NCBI RefSeq assembly: GCF_014205275.1
Contig: NZ_JACHND010000001.1
Span: forward strand, 4,154,001 to 4,218,000
Length of the DNA stretch: 64,000 bases
Origin: Sphaerisporangium siamense
GTDB lineage: Bacteria; Actinomycetota; Actinomycetes; Streptosporangiales; Streptosporangiaceae
Reading direction: 5' to 3'
Shown: one piece after another, positions 43,571-51,161 of the stretch
How the letters are laid out: every line of letters begins with the position of its first letter
Numbering within the stretch: position 1 is the first letter of the stretch
Made by a program: the position numbers and the translations under genes
Notes under the pieces: model-generated
Seen by the model: the letters and a program-made list of their open reading frames with translations, nothing else
Told to the model about the DNA's origin: nothing
Databases searched by the model: none

Positions 43571-43860
43571 GTGACGCGGCGTCGCAGGCAGTTCTCGCCC
43601 GAGTTCAAGGAGGAAGCCGTCCGCATGGTGCTGGACGGCCCCGCACGGTCGCCTCGGTGGCCCGTGAGTTCGGCATGAACCCCACCACGCTCGGCAGCTG
43701 GGTCAACATGCACAAAGCCATCCACCCCGAGACCGAGCAGCCGCTGCCGGGGCCGGAACGGGCCCGGATCCGCGAGCTGGAGCGCGAGAACGCCGAGCTG
43801 CGCGAGAAGCTGACGTTCCTAAAAAAAGCAGCCGCCTTCTTCGCCGCCGAGACTCGATGA
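43571..43860 (+). pseudogene. IS3 OrfA with internal frameshift (right copy)
   Basis: Same structure as the left copy: GTG 43571, frame loss by one base after GACGGCCCC, remainder open to TGA 43858-43860. The A7 run at 43821-43827 followed by G is a slippery A_AAA_AAG site, and the -1 frame is open into OrfB, so OrfAB fusion is possible from the second half. Confidence 0.75.
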
Positions 43861-44753
43861 CGCTCGCCAAGTACGAGCTGATCGACGCGGAGAAGGCCAC
43901 CCACCGCATCGTCCGGATGTGCCGATGGCTGCAGGTGTCCACACTTCGGGGGGAACCCCCCTACTACGAATGGCGCGACCGTCCCGCCTCGGCCACCGCC
44001 CAACGACGCGAACACCTCAAGACCCTCATCACCAGCATCTTTACCGGCAGCCACCAGACCTATGGCTACCGGCGTGTCCATGCCGCCCTGACCCGCGCCG
44101 GCCAGGAGTGCTCACCCGAACTGGTCCGGGCACTGATGCGCCGACTCGGCCTGCTCCCCATCCAGCAGCGGGCCTTCCGGCCCACCACGACCGAACAGGG
44201 CAACTTTCGCGGCATCCCGGACCTGGTCCGCCGTGACTTCACCGCACCCCGGCCTGGAGTCAAACTGGTCGGCGACATCACCTACATCCACACCCAGGAG
44301 GGCTTCGCCTACCTCGCCACCGTCATCGACTGTCACAGCAAAGCCGTCATCGGCTGGGCGATGGCCGAGCACTACCGCACTGAACCGGTCAAAGACGCCT
44401 TGCGCAAAGCTCTGGGCACCGGCCTGGTCGAGCCGGAGGCCGTCTCCCACACCGACCGCGGCTCGAACTACACCAGCGATGCCTCCGGCCGGTTCTGCGC
44501 CGACCGGCAGATCCGCCGCTCGGCCGGCCGCACCGGCGTTTGCCACGACAACGCGATGGCCGAATCGTTCTTCGCCGCGCTCAAAACCGAGTGGCTGGAC
44601 CAGGCCGTCTTCACCACCCGGGCCAAGGCCAGGCAGCAGGTCATCCGCTACATCGAGGGCTTTTACAACCGGCAGCGCCTGCACTCGGCGCTCGGCTACC
44701 GCACGCCTCTTGAGGCACTCACCGAGCACTACTCACACCCACGAGCCGCATAG
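43857..44753 (+). CDS. IS3 transposase OrfB (right copy)
   Basis: 298 aa, identical to the left copy's product with complete DDE triad (GDITYIH, HTDRGSNYTS, AESFFAALKTEW). Being intact in both copies, it could mobilise the flanked segment if OrfA function is supplied. Confidence 0.92.
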   Translation: MTLAKYELIDAEKATHRIVRMCRWLQVSTLRGEPPYYEWRDRPASATAQRREHLKTLITSIFTGSHQTYGYRRVHAALTRAGQECSPELVRALMRRLGLLPIQQRAFRPTTTEQGNFRGIPDLVRRDFTAPRPGVKLVGDITYIHTQEGFAYLATVIDCHSKAVIGWAMAEHYRTEPVKDALRKALGTGLVEPEAVSHTDRGSNYTSDASGRFCADRQIRRSAGRTGVCHDNAMAESFFAALKTEWLDQAVFTTRAKARQQVIRYIEGFYNRQRLHSALGYRTPLEALTEHYSHPRAA

Positions 44754-44797
44754 GCTCAGCCCGCAAATCGACTGTCCGGAAAAATCGGGGCACCCCA

Positions 44798-44863
44798 CCC
44801 ACCACCCAGACACCCCCGCCAGCGATCATCTGACGGGGGCTCCGTGCCATTAGCGTGCCATTA
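44798..44863. repeat. Distal part of att core 3 with terminator and arm repeats
   Basis: CCCACCACCC directly after the IS continues the tRNA acceptor end. CCCCCGCCA pairs with TGACGGGGG around 44813-44840, the terminator position seen after cores 1 and 2. CGTGCCATTA repeats lie at 44843-44852 and 44854-44863, same 11-bp spacing as at 18545. Confidence 0.65.
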
Positions 44864-45064
44864 GGTTCGCGATCTTGGGCGTCTGCGTTGTGATTCCTTG
44901 GGGTGATCACTCGCTGATACCGTTGCCTCGCCGATCATGCTTTTCATCGCGTCAGCGATCTTCCGACCTACTTGTGCGGTGCTGTGCGGGTAGATCACCG
45001 CGGCCCGCACGCTGTCTTGCCCCATGCGCTCCATGAGGTCACGAAGGCTTGCCCCAGATCCCGC
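44861..45064 (-). pseudogene. C-terminal remnant of an AICE integrase
   Basis: Sixty-seven codons: AGSGASLRDLMERMGQDSV, VIYPHSTAQVGRKIADAM, ending RPRSRT and TAA at 44861. It aligns with the last 60 residues of the 18586 integrase, keeps Tyr, but His339 is Gln and the HxxR part is gone. Homology stops at 45064, 13 bp before the methyltransferase stop. It is the leftover of a further tRNA-Val element to the right of core 3. Confidence 0.85.
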
Positions 45065-45076
45065 CGCGGGCCGGGA

Positions 45077-46123
45077 TCAGCCGTTCGGGTCCTTCGGAGT
45101 CGCCTCCACGATGGACAGGACGGTACCGGTGGGGACGACGCGGGACAGCTGCAGATCGGCCGCCTCGAAAAGCTGAGAGAACTCCTGCGCCGTGCGCTCA
45201 CGACCGACGAGAGAAGCCATCAGCAGAAGGTCGACGAGCTTCGCCTGGTGCGGGGCGTTGCCGGGGGGAACGACCGCGTCGATGACCAGGATCCGCCCGC
45301 CCGGCCGCATCGCCGTACGGCAGTTGCGCAGAATGGTCACGCACTGGTCGTCCTCCCAGTCGTGCAGGATGCGCTTCAGCAGGTAGACGTCCCCTTTGGG
45401 GACCCCGGTGAAGAAGTCCCCCACGGCCAGTTCCCAGCGGCCACCGGCCTCCGCCACGTCCAGCAGGTGGTGCCGCAGGACGTGCTCGGCGTCGAAGAGC
45501 ACACCCCGCAGCCCGTCCCTCCGGCCCAGCACCTCCAGCAGCAGCCCGCCCTGGCCGCCGCCGACGTCGACGACGACTCCCGAGTCGGGGAATTCGCAGG
45601 CCGCGGCGATCGGCGCGTTCTCCTGGGCGGACATGGCCGCCATCCCATGGTGGAAGATGGCCGCCGTCGCCTGATCTTGTGCGAAATAGTCGAAGAACGG
45701 CATGCCGAAGATGTCGTCGAACGCCGGGCCGCCCCGCTGCAGGCAGCGTTCCATCTCGCCGGCGGGCCGCCACATCGACTGGTCCGTGAGCATCAGTACG
45801 GCCGCCCGCGCTGACAGGGCCGCGTCCGTGCGCAGCGCGTCCCCCGTAGGGGTGAGGCGGAACCGGCCGTCGTCCAACTCCTCGAAGATCCCGCGGGTCG
45901 CCGACACCCGCAGGGCCCGGTACAGGCTCTGCGTGTTGACACCTGTACGCCGGGCCAGGTCTTCGACGGTACGCGGACCGTCCGCGAGATGATCTGCCAC
46001 GCCGGTCGCGGCTATGGCCCGCAGGGCGGCCGTGTAATAGAACATGAGTGCTTCGTCGATCAGGAAGGACGCCGACGCCCGGCCGTCGACGGTCGCGCTG
46101 TCCTCTTCGTGGCGGCCTTCCAT
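45077..46123 (-). CDS. SAM-dependent O-methyltransferase (AdoMet_MTase 2 / acetylserotonin OMT type)
   Basis: A 348-aa enzyme starting ATG 46123 with GGGAGG. N-terminal dimerisation/winged-helix domain (about 20-110, LIDEALMFYYTAALRAIA) and C-terminal Rossmann domain with DVGGGQGG (186-193), LKRILHDWEDD (249-259) with His254-Asp255, the usual catalytic base region, and RILVIDAV. This family methylates hydroxyls in natural-product pathways. No biosynthetic genes are adjacent, so it looks stranded by element insertion. The region left of it is an integrase remnant. Confidence 0.88.
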   Translation of the reverse strand: MEGRHEEDSATVDGRASASFLIDEALMFYYTAALRAIAATGVADHLADGPRTVEDLARRTGVNTQSLYRALRVSATRGIFEELDDGRFRLTPTGDALRTDAALSARAAVLMLTDQSMWRPAGEMERCLQRGGPAFDDIFGMPFFDYFAQDQATAAIFHHGMAAMSAQENAPIAAACEFPDSGVVVDVGGGQGGLLLEVLGRRDGLRGVLFDAEHVLRHHLLDVAEAGGRWELAVGDFFTGVPKGDVYLLKRILHDWEDDQCVTILRNCRTAMRPGGRILVIDAVVPPGNAPHQAKLVDLLLMASLVGRERTAQEFSQLFEAADLQLSRVVPTGTVLSIVEATPKDPNG

Positions 46124-46276
46124 CGAGGTGCCTCCCTTGGTGGGATCTGCGTGTGCTTCGCCGGCGCGACGGAGCACGCCGTCCGCCGATTCTGCGGTGT
46201 GGGACCTCGTGCGAGCCTATGGGCCTGCCGGATTCTCAACCATTGGTCCAGGGGGCGATATCCGGCTGCACCGTGA

Positions 46277-46700
46277 GTGAGCAAAGTGTCGCGCGGGTCA
46301 CCGGCCCGCCACCCCGGTCGGCCGGTTCTGCGCTGCGGCGAACGGCGGGAGGTGCGAACGGAGGAGAGGACGCCGGATCCCTCCCGCCGTCAGCTCACTT
46401 CCTGGCACCCGCAAGCGCACTCTCAGGCCGTACCAACTCCGCGGGCTGCTCCTCTGCGGCGTCGAGGTTCACTGCAATCCGCCTCACAGGAGACGCTCGA
46501 CGCCATCATCGTGGCCCCCGCCACCTACAACACCATCGACGAATTCGCCCAGGGCATCGCCGACACCTACGCCCTCGGCATCCTCTCCGAAGCCCCACCC
46601 TCGGCATCCCGGCCGTCATGCTGCCCTTTGTGGACTCGGCTCTCGCAGGCAGAGCCCCGTTCCGCCGCAGCATCAACGACTCAAGGCCGGTCCCGGCGGA
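46277..46700 (+). pseudogene. Decayed copy of the AICE flavoprotein
   Basis: GTG 46277 opens MSKV as in the gene at 27580. After a scrambled stretch, 46496-46610 encodes DAIIVAPATYNTIDEFAQG and IADTYALGILSEAP, nearly the same as 27795-27890. A base loss then shifts the frame, and the matching CCGTTCCGCCGCAGCATCAA follows at 46657. Sequence after it resembles 28325-28430. Confidence 0.8.
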
Positions 46701-47088
46701 CGTGCAGGACTCCGGGCCACCGCCGCACGCGCACCGCGCCGCCCTCACACCGTTCGCCGGCCTCTGGTCGCGCCGTCGCCCCCATGCAGCACGACGATCG
46801 TCGGGGGGTGGCCGATGTTCCGCTGTAGTCAGGGGCCGATCGAAGATCCAGGCTTCGTTCCTCACCCTGGCTCACCGGGCGTCGGGGGCTTGTCTGTGTC
46901 GCGTTTCGCCCAATGAAGCCTGGGGTTGAGGGCGGCCCAAGCGCACGAGTTCGTGAGCACGAGTGGCTGAAGCATATGCGGTTCTCACGTCTGGGCCTGG
47001 CTGTCATGGCCAATAACGTAGACATTCGTGGGCGCCCCAAATAATCAGAAGGCTCGTCTGCGCCCCTTCGAACTATCGAGAGGTCTCT
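46701..47088. other. Region without a supported gene
   Basis: 388 bp; the first 190 are the diverged match to the stretch following the intact flavoprotein gene (28.33-28.43 kb). The last part contains no clear gene, only a GAGAGG site at 47079-47084 for the next one. Confidence 0.35.
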
Positions 47089-47982
47089 GTGCCGGAATCT
47101 TCAGAGAAGGCCGTGCAAGCAGTCGCTCGGGTCGATGCCCTCCACCAGTTGGGCACAATCGTCCAGTGGCGCCCTTGCTCTCGCCATGTCAGGCACACGC
47201 GGAAGCCTCGCGGCTGCGACGACTGCACGTTCGATCACGTTAAGACCTGTCCCACCTGCCGTATGTGGCCGTGTCCCACGCACCTGGCCCTGTACGACGA
47301 GACGGAAGAAGGGTGCAGTCACCGAATTCCTGTCGAGCCGGTCACAGATGGGACGAGCCATCATTCCGAGCGGCCGATCGTCGTCGGCGACCGCAGAGCG
47401 ACCACGGACGTTTACGCATGGTGGAGCCAGTCTGGATGGGCGCCGGCAGCGTTCTGTTTCACCTTCATAGCCGGCCTTGCGCCTGAAGAGGTGCTAAGCC
47501 GGCTGGGACTCACCGAGGACTCCGAACAGGAGGGTTTCGCCACCATAGAAGTCGGCCGCGCGCCCGGTGGATCGATCATGGTGGAGGACGGCAGTGCCGG
47601 GATCTTGCGCGACGTGGTGCACACTCTCTCGCAAGGCACGTCGATCGCCAGCGTTGAGCGCAGTGTTAACCATCACTCCCGCTTCATCCATGCAGCAGAT
47701 GGCCACATCGTCGCCCGGCTGGTCCCGATGTTCGCCCACTGGAGCGACAGTACCGACCCTGAACGGCTGAAGCAGGACCTCGAAGAGTTGGGCATGCTCT
47801 GGGACTTCGACTCGGACCCCGAGGTCTTCCCGCCTTACATTGAGGGCGCTCTGGCGCTCGCTGAACGACGTACCGGAGTCCGACTGGAACCCAGCCACCT
47901 CCAGCCCGGCGGCTTACCTCACCGCGCCTCCATCGCCCGCTACTACGAAAGCCCTGAAGGTACATTTCCAGAGCTGGCTTGA
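47089..47982 (+). CDS. Cys-rich N-terminus plus DUF6461-like domain
   Basis: A 297-aa protein from GTG 47089. Residues about 30-80 hold Cys pairs (CSRHVRHTRKPRGCDDC, CPTCRMWPCPTH), likely a zinc cluster. Residues 108-270 fit DUF6461: WWSQSGWAPAAFCFTFIAGL, EEVLSRLG, GGSIMVEDGS, VERSVNHHSRFIHAADG, ALAERRTGVRL. DUF6461 proteins are abundant in Streptomyces, function unknown, sometimes near toxin-type genes. The fusion with a zinc cluster is uncommon in my memory. Confidence 0.7.
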   Translation: MPESSEKAVQAVARVDALHQLGTIVQWRPCSRHVRHTRKPRGCDDCTFDHVKTCPTCRMWPCPTHLALYDETEEGCSHRIPVEPVTDGTSHHSERPIVVGDRRATTDVYAWWSQSGWAPAAFCFTFIAGLAPEEVLSRLGLTEDSEQEGFATIEVGRAPGGSIMVEDGSAGILRDVVHTLSQGTSIASVERSVNHHSRFIHAADGHIVARLVPMFAHWSDSTDPERLKQDLEELGMLWDFDSDPEVFPPYIEGALALAERRTGVRLEPSHLQPGGLPHRASIARYYESPEGTFPELA

Positions 47983-48049
47983 CCTAGGTGTGTTCCATTG
48001 GTGAAGAGATTCGGTGAGCGAGACCCGCGTACCACTAGGTCATGGGCCC

Positions 48050-48125
48050 GGTCGGGTTGCAGTTTGGGTTGCAGTTCGCCGCGGTACCAGTGCGTTTCAG
48101 GCGGATCTGGGGACGGTGTTGGTCC
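48050..48125. repeat. Element-end repeat, copy B
   Basis: GGTTGCAGTTTGGGTTGCAG at 48055-48074, followed by TTC.CCGC.GTACCA and GTTGGTCCA, matches 31573-31650 next to att core 2. No tRNA fragment is visible here. It may be the scar of a former element end. Confidence 0.6.
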
Positions 48126-48244
48126 AAGTGACTAATTAAGTGATTAAGTCGCGGCGCCTGTGCGCCAGGCCATCGCCTCGACCCTGTCCATCCCGCCGAT
48201 CGGCCGCTCGTGACGCTGAGACGCCGGTCGGCACGCGCACATTC

Positions 48245-48275
48245 GGCCCCGGAGCAGGCTTCTCACTCCGGGGCC
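48245..48275. terminator. Strong hairpin terminator
   Basis: GGCCCCGGAG (48245-48254) pairs perfectly with CTCCGGGGCC (48266-48275), 11-nt loop, followed by TTCGT. Confidence 0.65.
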
Positions 48276-48360
48276 TTCGTACGCTAATCGCCACACGTAG
48301 CCTCCTCCGAGGCCGGGTTGGTCTGCGGCCGGCAAAGCAGCGCGTGGAGCAGGCCGCCCC

Positions 48361-48834
48361 TCAGTTGAGGTCGATGTAGCGCGTGCACTTGCCGGTGAGG
48401 ACGCTGCTGATCTGGATCTTCACGTACGGATGCCGCTTCTTCGCGATTGCGACGTCCTTGGTCTGGCGGTCGTAGACCGTCGGGAAAGATCGCGCTTCCA
48501 GCCCGAATTTCTGGATGGTGGTCTTACCGTTGTCCGCGCGCCAGTAGACGTCGGCGCTCATGAACTTGTAGTTCTCCACGTCGGTGAGGTAGATCTCGCG
48601 CAGCATGGTGCGGTTCTTGTCATAGTCCCGGTACCACACCTTGACCCGCCCGCCATTGCAGGTGACCGACTTCCTCTTGTCGACGCGCGACACGAGGGCC
48701 TGCGCGTGCGCTGCCTGGGCCTTCTCGCCGGCGGTGGAATGCGACGCTTGGGCCGCCTCGGCGCCCGGTACGACGCTGATCGCACCCGCTACCAGGATGG
48801 CCAGGGCGATACCGAACTTTCTCGTGACAGTCAC
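48361..48834 (-). CDS. Small secreted protein, 157 aa
   Basis: The GTG at 48834 after AGAAGGGAAG gives a signal peptide VTVTRKFGIALAILVAG ending about residue 33 (EAAQAS). The mature part has two Cys (VTCNGGR and TGKCTRY) likely to form one disulphide and a basic, beta-rich body. Its N-terminus MTxxRKxGIAL is also that of the 50736-51161 protein, so the two share a leader type. An upstream 150-bp region is duplicated at 53.3-53.5 kb. Function unknown. Confidence 0.7.
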   Translation of the reverse strand: MTVTRKFGIALAILVAGAISVVPGAEAAQASHSTAGEKAQAAHAQALVSRVDKRKSVTCNGGRVKVWYRDYDKNRTMLREIYLTDVENYKFMSADVYWRADNGKTTIQKFGLEARSFPTVYDRQTKDVAIAKKRHPYVKIQISSVLTGKCTRYIDLN

Positions 48835-48854
48835 GAGGCTTCCCTTCTCATACG

Positions 48855-49010
48855 GGGATCGACTTTCAGGGATCCCGACTGGGTTGTGACAGTTCGAGAA
48901 TGCGGGCTGCCGCGCAAGCAGGGCTTTCATGGCTCTTTAGTAGCTGGTCACATGCATCGCCCCCGTCCGCCGCACATCGACCTCGCCTGTCGGTCGCGGA
49001 GCGGGTTAGT
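48855..49010. repeat. Duplicated leader region, copy 1
   Basis: TGGGTTGTGACAGTTCGAG, GTCCGCCGCACATCG and TCGGTCGCGGAGC here recur in the same order at 53328-53465. It lies directly upstream of the secreted-protein gene and likely contains its promoter. Confidence 0.6.
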
Positions 49011-49112
49011 AGGTGAGTCCGACTTACGGTCCCGCCGCGGCGCCGTCGACGGCCCCCGCGCGCAGGCCCTCGCATTGCCGGCCGCGCATGATCGAATGCA
49101 TATTCTCTGTAA

Positions 49113-49439
49113 TCAATCAAGGTCGGCCTGCGGCTGCCGGGCCCGTTGGCGAGAGAATTCGCGGCATGACCAACATGGACAAGGCCGCTCCAGATGCCGA
49201 GTCCAGATCACCACACCGCCGGTCCTGCACAATTGGCGGCAGGTGTCGACGGTGTGCTCGATGTCTTCGTCACTGATGTTGCCGAACAAGCCGCGGACGA
49301 GCACGACATCTGCCGGCACCATGTCCCGGTAATAGTCGGTAAGCGCGGCATCGGCTGTGATCACCTCGACCTGTGAGAGCCCCGCAACTCGCACCGCCTC
49401 TTCGGTGATCGCGGTGTTGCCCGGGTCTAGTTCGACCAA
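49113..49439 (-). pseudogene. Truncated SAM-methyltransferase
   Basis: The frame reads MVELDPGNTAITEEAVRVAG, VEVITADAALTDYYRDM, PADVVLVRGLFGNISDEDIE and VIWTRH, the middle of a class I methyltransferase found in actinomycetes. The N-terminal part with the Gly-rich loop is missing; homology stops near 49440 where repeat copy C begins, and the C-terminus also ends early. Insertion at 49.44-49.46 kb probably cut it. Confidence 0.65.
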
Positions 49440-49462
49440 CCGCGCGTGGACATCGTCCCCGG

Positions 49463-49600
49463 CCCGCTGCCGCTTCGTGGTGGGGCGAGGCGGACGGGAG
49501 GTCAGGCAGGGGAGACGTGCGCGTCCGCGCAGGTCATGGGTCCCGTCTGTAGTTGCAGTTCTGGTTGCGGTTCAGGGATGTTCGATGTCGTTCCAGCCGG
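49463..49600. repeat. Element-end repeat, copy C
   Basis: CCGCTGCCGCTTCGTGGTGG through GGGGAGACGTGCGC and the degenerate GTTGCAGTTCTGGTTGCGG match 31485-31600 of the AICE right end. It abuts the truncated methyltransferase gene. Confidence 0.6.
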
Positions 49601-49622
49601 AGGGGGGTCCGTCGAGGGCGCC

Positions 49623-49880
49623 ATGGAGCGCAGCCCCTGCGAGTACTCTGGGTCACTGCTCTCCTTCAGTCTGCTCCTCGCGAACACCGATACTCGCGGG
49701 TTGGTCGAAGGATGGCGGGAAGACGAGATCACCTCCACAGAGGCAGGCGGCGCCTTGGTGGAGTCCTGCCTGCGGGATTCGCCGCCCGGGCGGGTGAGCG
49801 GCCGGCAGGGGCTTGACATGGATGTCGCGTGCGAGATCATGCGGCAGATGTACGCCGAGGCGCCGGAGGTGACCGGGTGA
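49623..49880 (+). CDS. Small hypothetical protein, 85 aa
   Basis: ATG 49623 (MERSPCEYSGSLLSFSL) with GAGGG nearby; its stop overlaps the MazG-like start (GTGA), so it is probably translated. Another ATG at 49578 is possible. No recognisable domain; the end DVACEIMRQMYAEAPEVTG is acidic and helical. Confidence 0.5.
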   Translation: MERSPCEYSGSLLSFSLLLANTDTRGLVEGWREDEITSTEAGGALVESCLRDSPPGRVSGRQGLDMDVACEIMRQMYAEAPEVTG

Positions 49881-50200
49881 CCGAACAGTGGCAGATCCTC
49901 GCGTCCCTCGTTGACTGGTTGAACCGCAGTAACGGCACCGGGGACCACGAGATCGCCATCCGCGTCATGAAGGTGGGGGAGGAGTTCGGTGAAGCGGTCG
50001 CGGCCTATGTCGGCATGACCGGTCAGAATCCGCGGAAAGGAGTCACCCACTCCGTCGAGGATGTGGCGGGCGAACTGGTCGACGTCGCCGTTACGGCCCT
50101 GGTCGCACTGCACTCCTTCACCGACGATCCGCAGGCGGTGTTCGAGGCGAAGCTTGCTCGGATCGCTGATCGAGCTACCGCGGCGGAGGAGTCGCCTTGA
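49877..50200 (+). CDS. MazG-like nucleotide pyrophosphohydrolase
   Basis: A 107-aa all-helical protein with the MazG-type metal motif: VMKVGEEFGEAVAAY (E-x2-E) and later VEDVAGELVDVAVTAL (E-x3-D). It hydrolyses nucleoside triphosphates or related compounds to monophosphates; substrate unknown. GTG start overlapped by the previous stop, and its own stop overlaps the next TTG, making a three-gene coupled unit. Confidence 0.78.
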   Translation: MTEQWQILASLVDWLNRSNGTGDHEIAIRVMKVGEEFGEAVAAYVGMTGQNPRKGVTHSVEDVAGELVDVAVTALVALHSFTDDPQAVFEAKLARIADRATAAEESP

Positions 50201-50664
50201 GCATCTACGCCACCCTGTTCTGCCTGGATGCCGACAACCACGAGCCAGGGCAGTGCGCAGTCTGGCGGGAGGTGCCGAAGTCGGCCGGCCGGTGGGACGC
50301 GGCCACAACCGACGGCAGGTACTGGGTGCGTGTCGATGCCGCCTGTACGTGCGGCAACGGGGCGCCGCTCATCTATCAGGGCAGCCATGTCAACCCGTCC
50401 GAGATTGACGCCCCTGGGGGATCCCTCCTGGTGTGCGGCATACCTGACCACTGCCATCCGGATGTTCGCGGCACCGATGATGCCGGCCGTCCGGTGGAGT
50501 TCCTGCGAGTGTTCGCATCCGAGGACGAGAGGACCTATCGGGGCGGCGAGCCAGGACAGGCCACGCTCATACTGGACCTTGAGCAGGTGACCGAACTGCG
50601 AGACATGCTCAACGGGTGGCTTGAGAGCCGAACGCCCACCCCGGAGCGGGGGGATGGCTTGTAG
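50197..50664 (+). CDS. Hypothetical protein, 155 aa
   Basis: TTG start at 50197 with GGAGGAG and overlap with the MazG-like stop. Begins MSIYATLFCLDADNHEPG and contains a Cys pair CTCGNGAPLIYQ and CGIPDHCHPDV. Proteins of this shape occur in many actinomycete accessory regions after MazG-like genes. No function known. Confidence 0.6.
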   Translation: MSIYATLFCLDADNHEPGQCAVWREVPKSAGRWDAATTDGRYWVRVDAACTCGNGAPLIYQGSHVNPSEIDAPGGSLLVCGIPDHCHPDVRGTDDAGRPVEFLRVFASEDERTYRGGEPGQATLILDLEQVTELRDMLNGWLESRTPTPERGDGL

Positions 50665-50735
50665 CGGATTCCGTAAGACGGTGCACAGCCACGCCCTGAC
50701 GTGGCTGTGCACCCGGCGATATGGAGCCTCTGCTC

Positions 50736-51161
50736 CTATTTCTCCTGCATCAACGACTCGGGCAGCTTAGGTCCGCCGGCGATCCCGTTGCAGGACCAGA
50801 AGGAACCCCCGTTGCTCAGGTAGCCATCAGGAAGCCACCCTTCTTTGCTGGTTCCGGCGACCCGTGCGTACGTCCAGGTGTGGCCGTAGCCGTTGACGGC
50901 GTAGCACCAGTAGTAGAGATAGGTGCCCACGTTCACGTAGCTGGCGCGGTCGCACACGTTGTAGGGGGCGGCCTTCATGTAGCCGGCCTTGGTCACGGTG
51001 CCCGTCGAGTCGTCGTAGTTGGCGTGTCGCCAGTCCCCGCAGTACGGGTCGTCAGCAGACGCCGCCGATGATGTGGCACTCGCGTTCGCCTGAACGGTGC
51101 TGACACCGGTTACCAGCGCTGCCGCGCATAAGGCGATACCGATCTTTCTCATCACAGTCAT
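50736..51161 (-). CDS. Small secreted protein, 141 aa
   Basis: ATG 51161 (MTVMRKIGIALCAAALVTG) with GAAGGGACAG. Signal peptide cleaved near residue 29 (NASA). The mature part has four Cys and aromatic-rich strands (YLYYWCYAVNGYGHTWTYAR) resembling an SH3-like or lectin-like secreted fold. Convergent with the MazG unit. Function unknown. Confidence 0.7.
   Translation of the reverse strand: MTVMRKIGIALCAAALVTGVSTVQANASATSSAASADDPYCGDWRHANYDDSTGTVTKAGYMKAAPYNVCDRASYVNVGTYLYYWCYAVNGYGHTWTYARVAGTSKEGWLPDGYLSNGGSFWSCNGIAGGPKLPESLMQEK

Larger units (their letters stand above)
43503..44797 (+). mobile_element. IS3-family insertion sequence, right copy
   Basis: 1295 bp, inverted relative to the left copy (32090-33384) and matching it throughout by translation. 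Left flank is CCA, right flank CCC-ACC-ACCC. The right flank supplies the missing CCA end of att core 3, and CCC repeats the last three bases of the truncated core at 33385-33387 (as GGG). Confidence 0.92.

Noticed and set aside
32086-44801. Target duplication around the whole composite unit
   Set aside because: Outer flanks are GGTC on the left and CCCA on the right; they do not match, so direct transposition of the unit in its present form is not supported.
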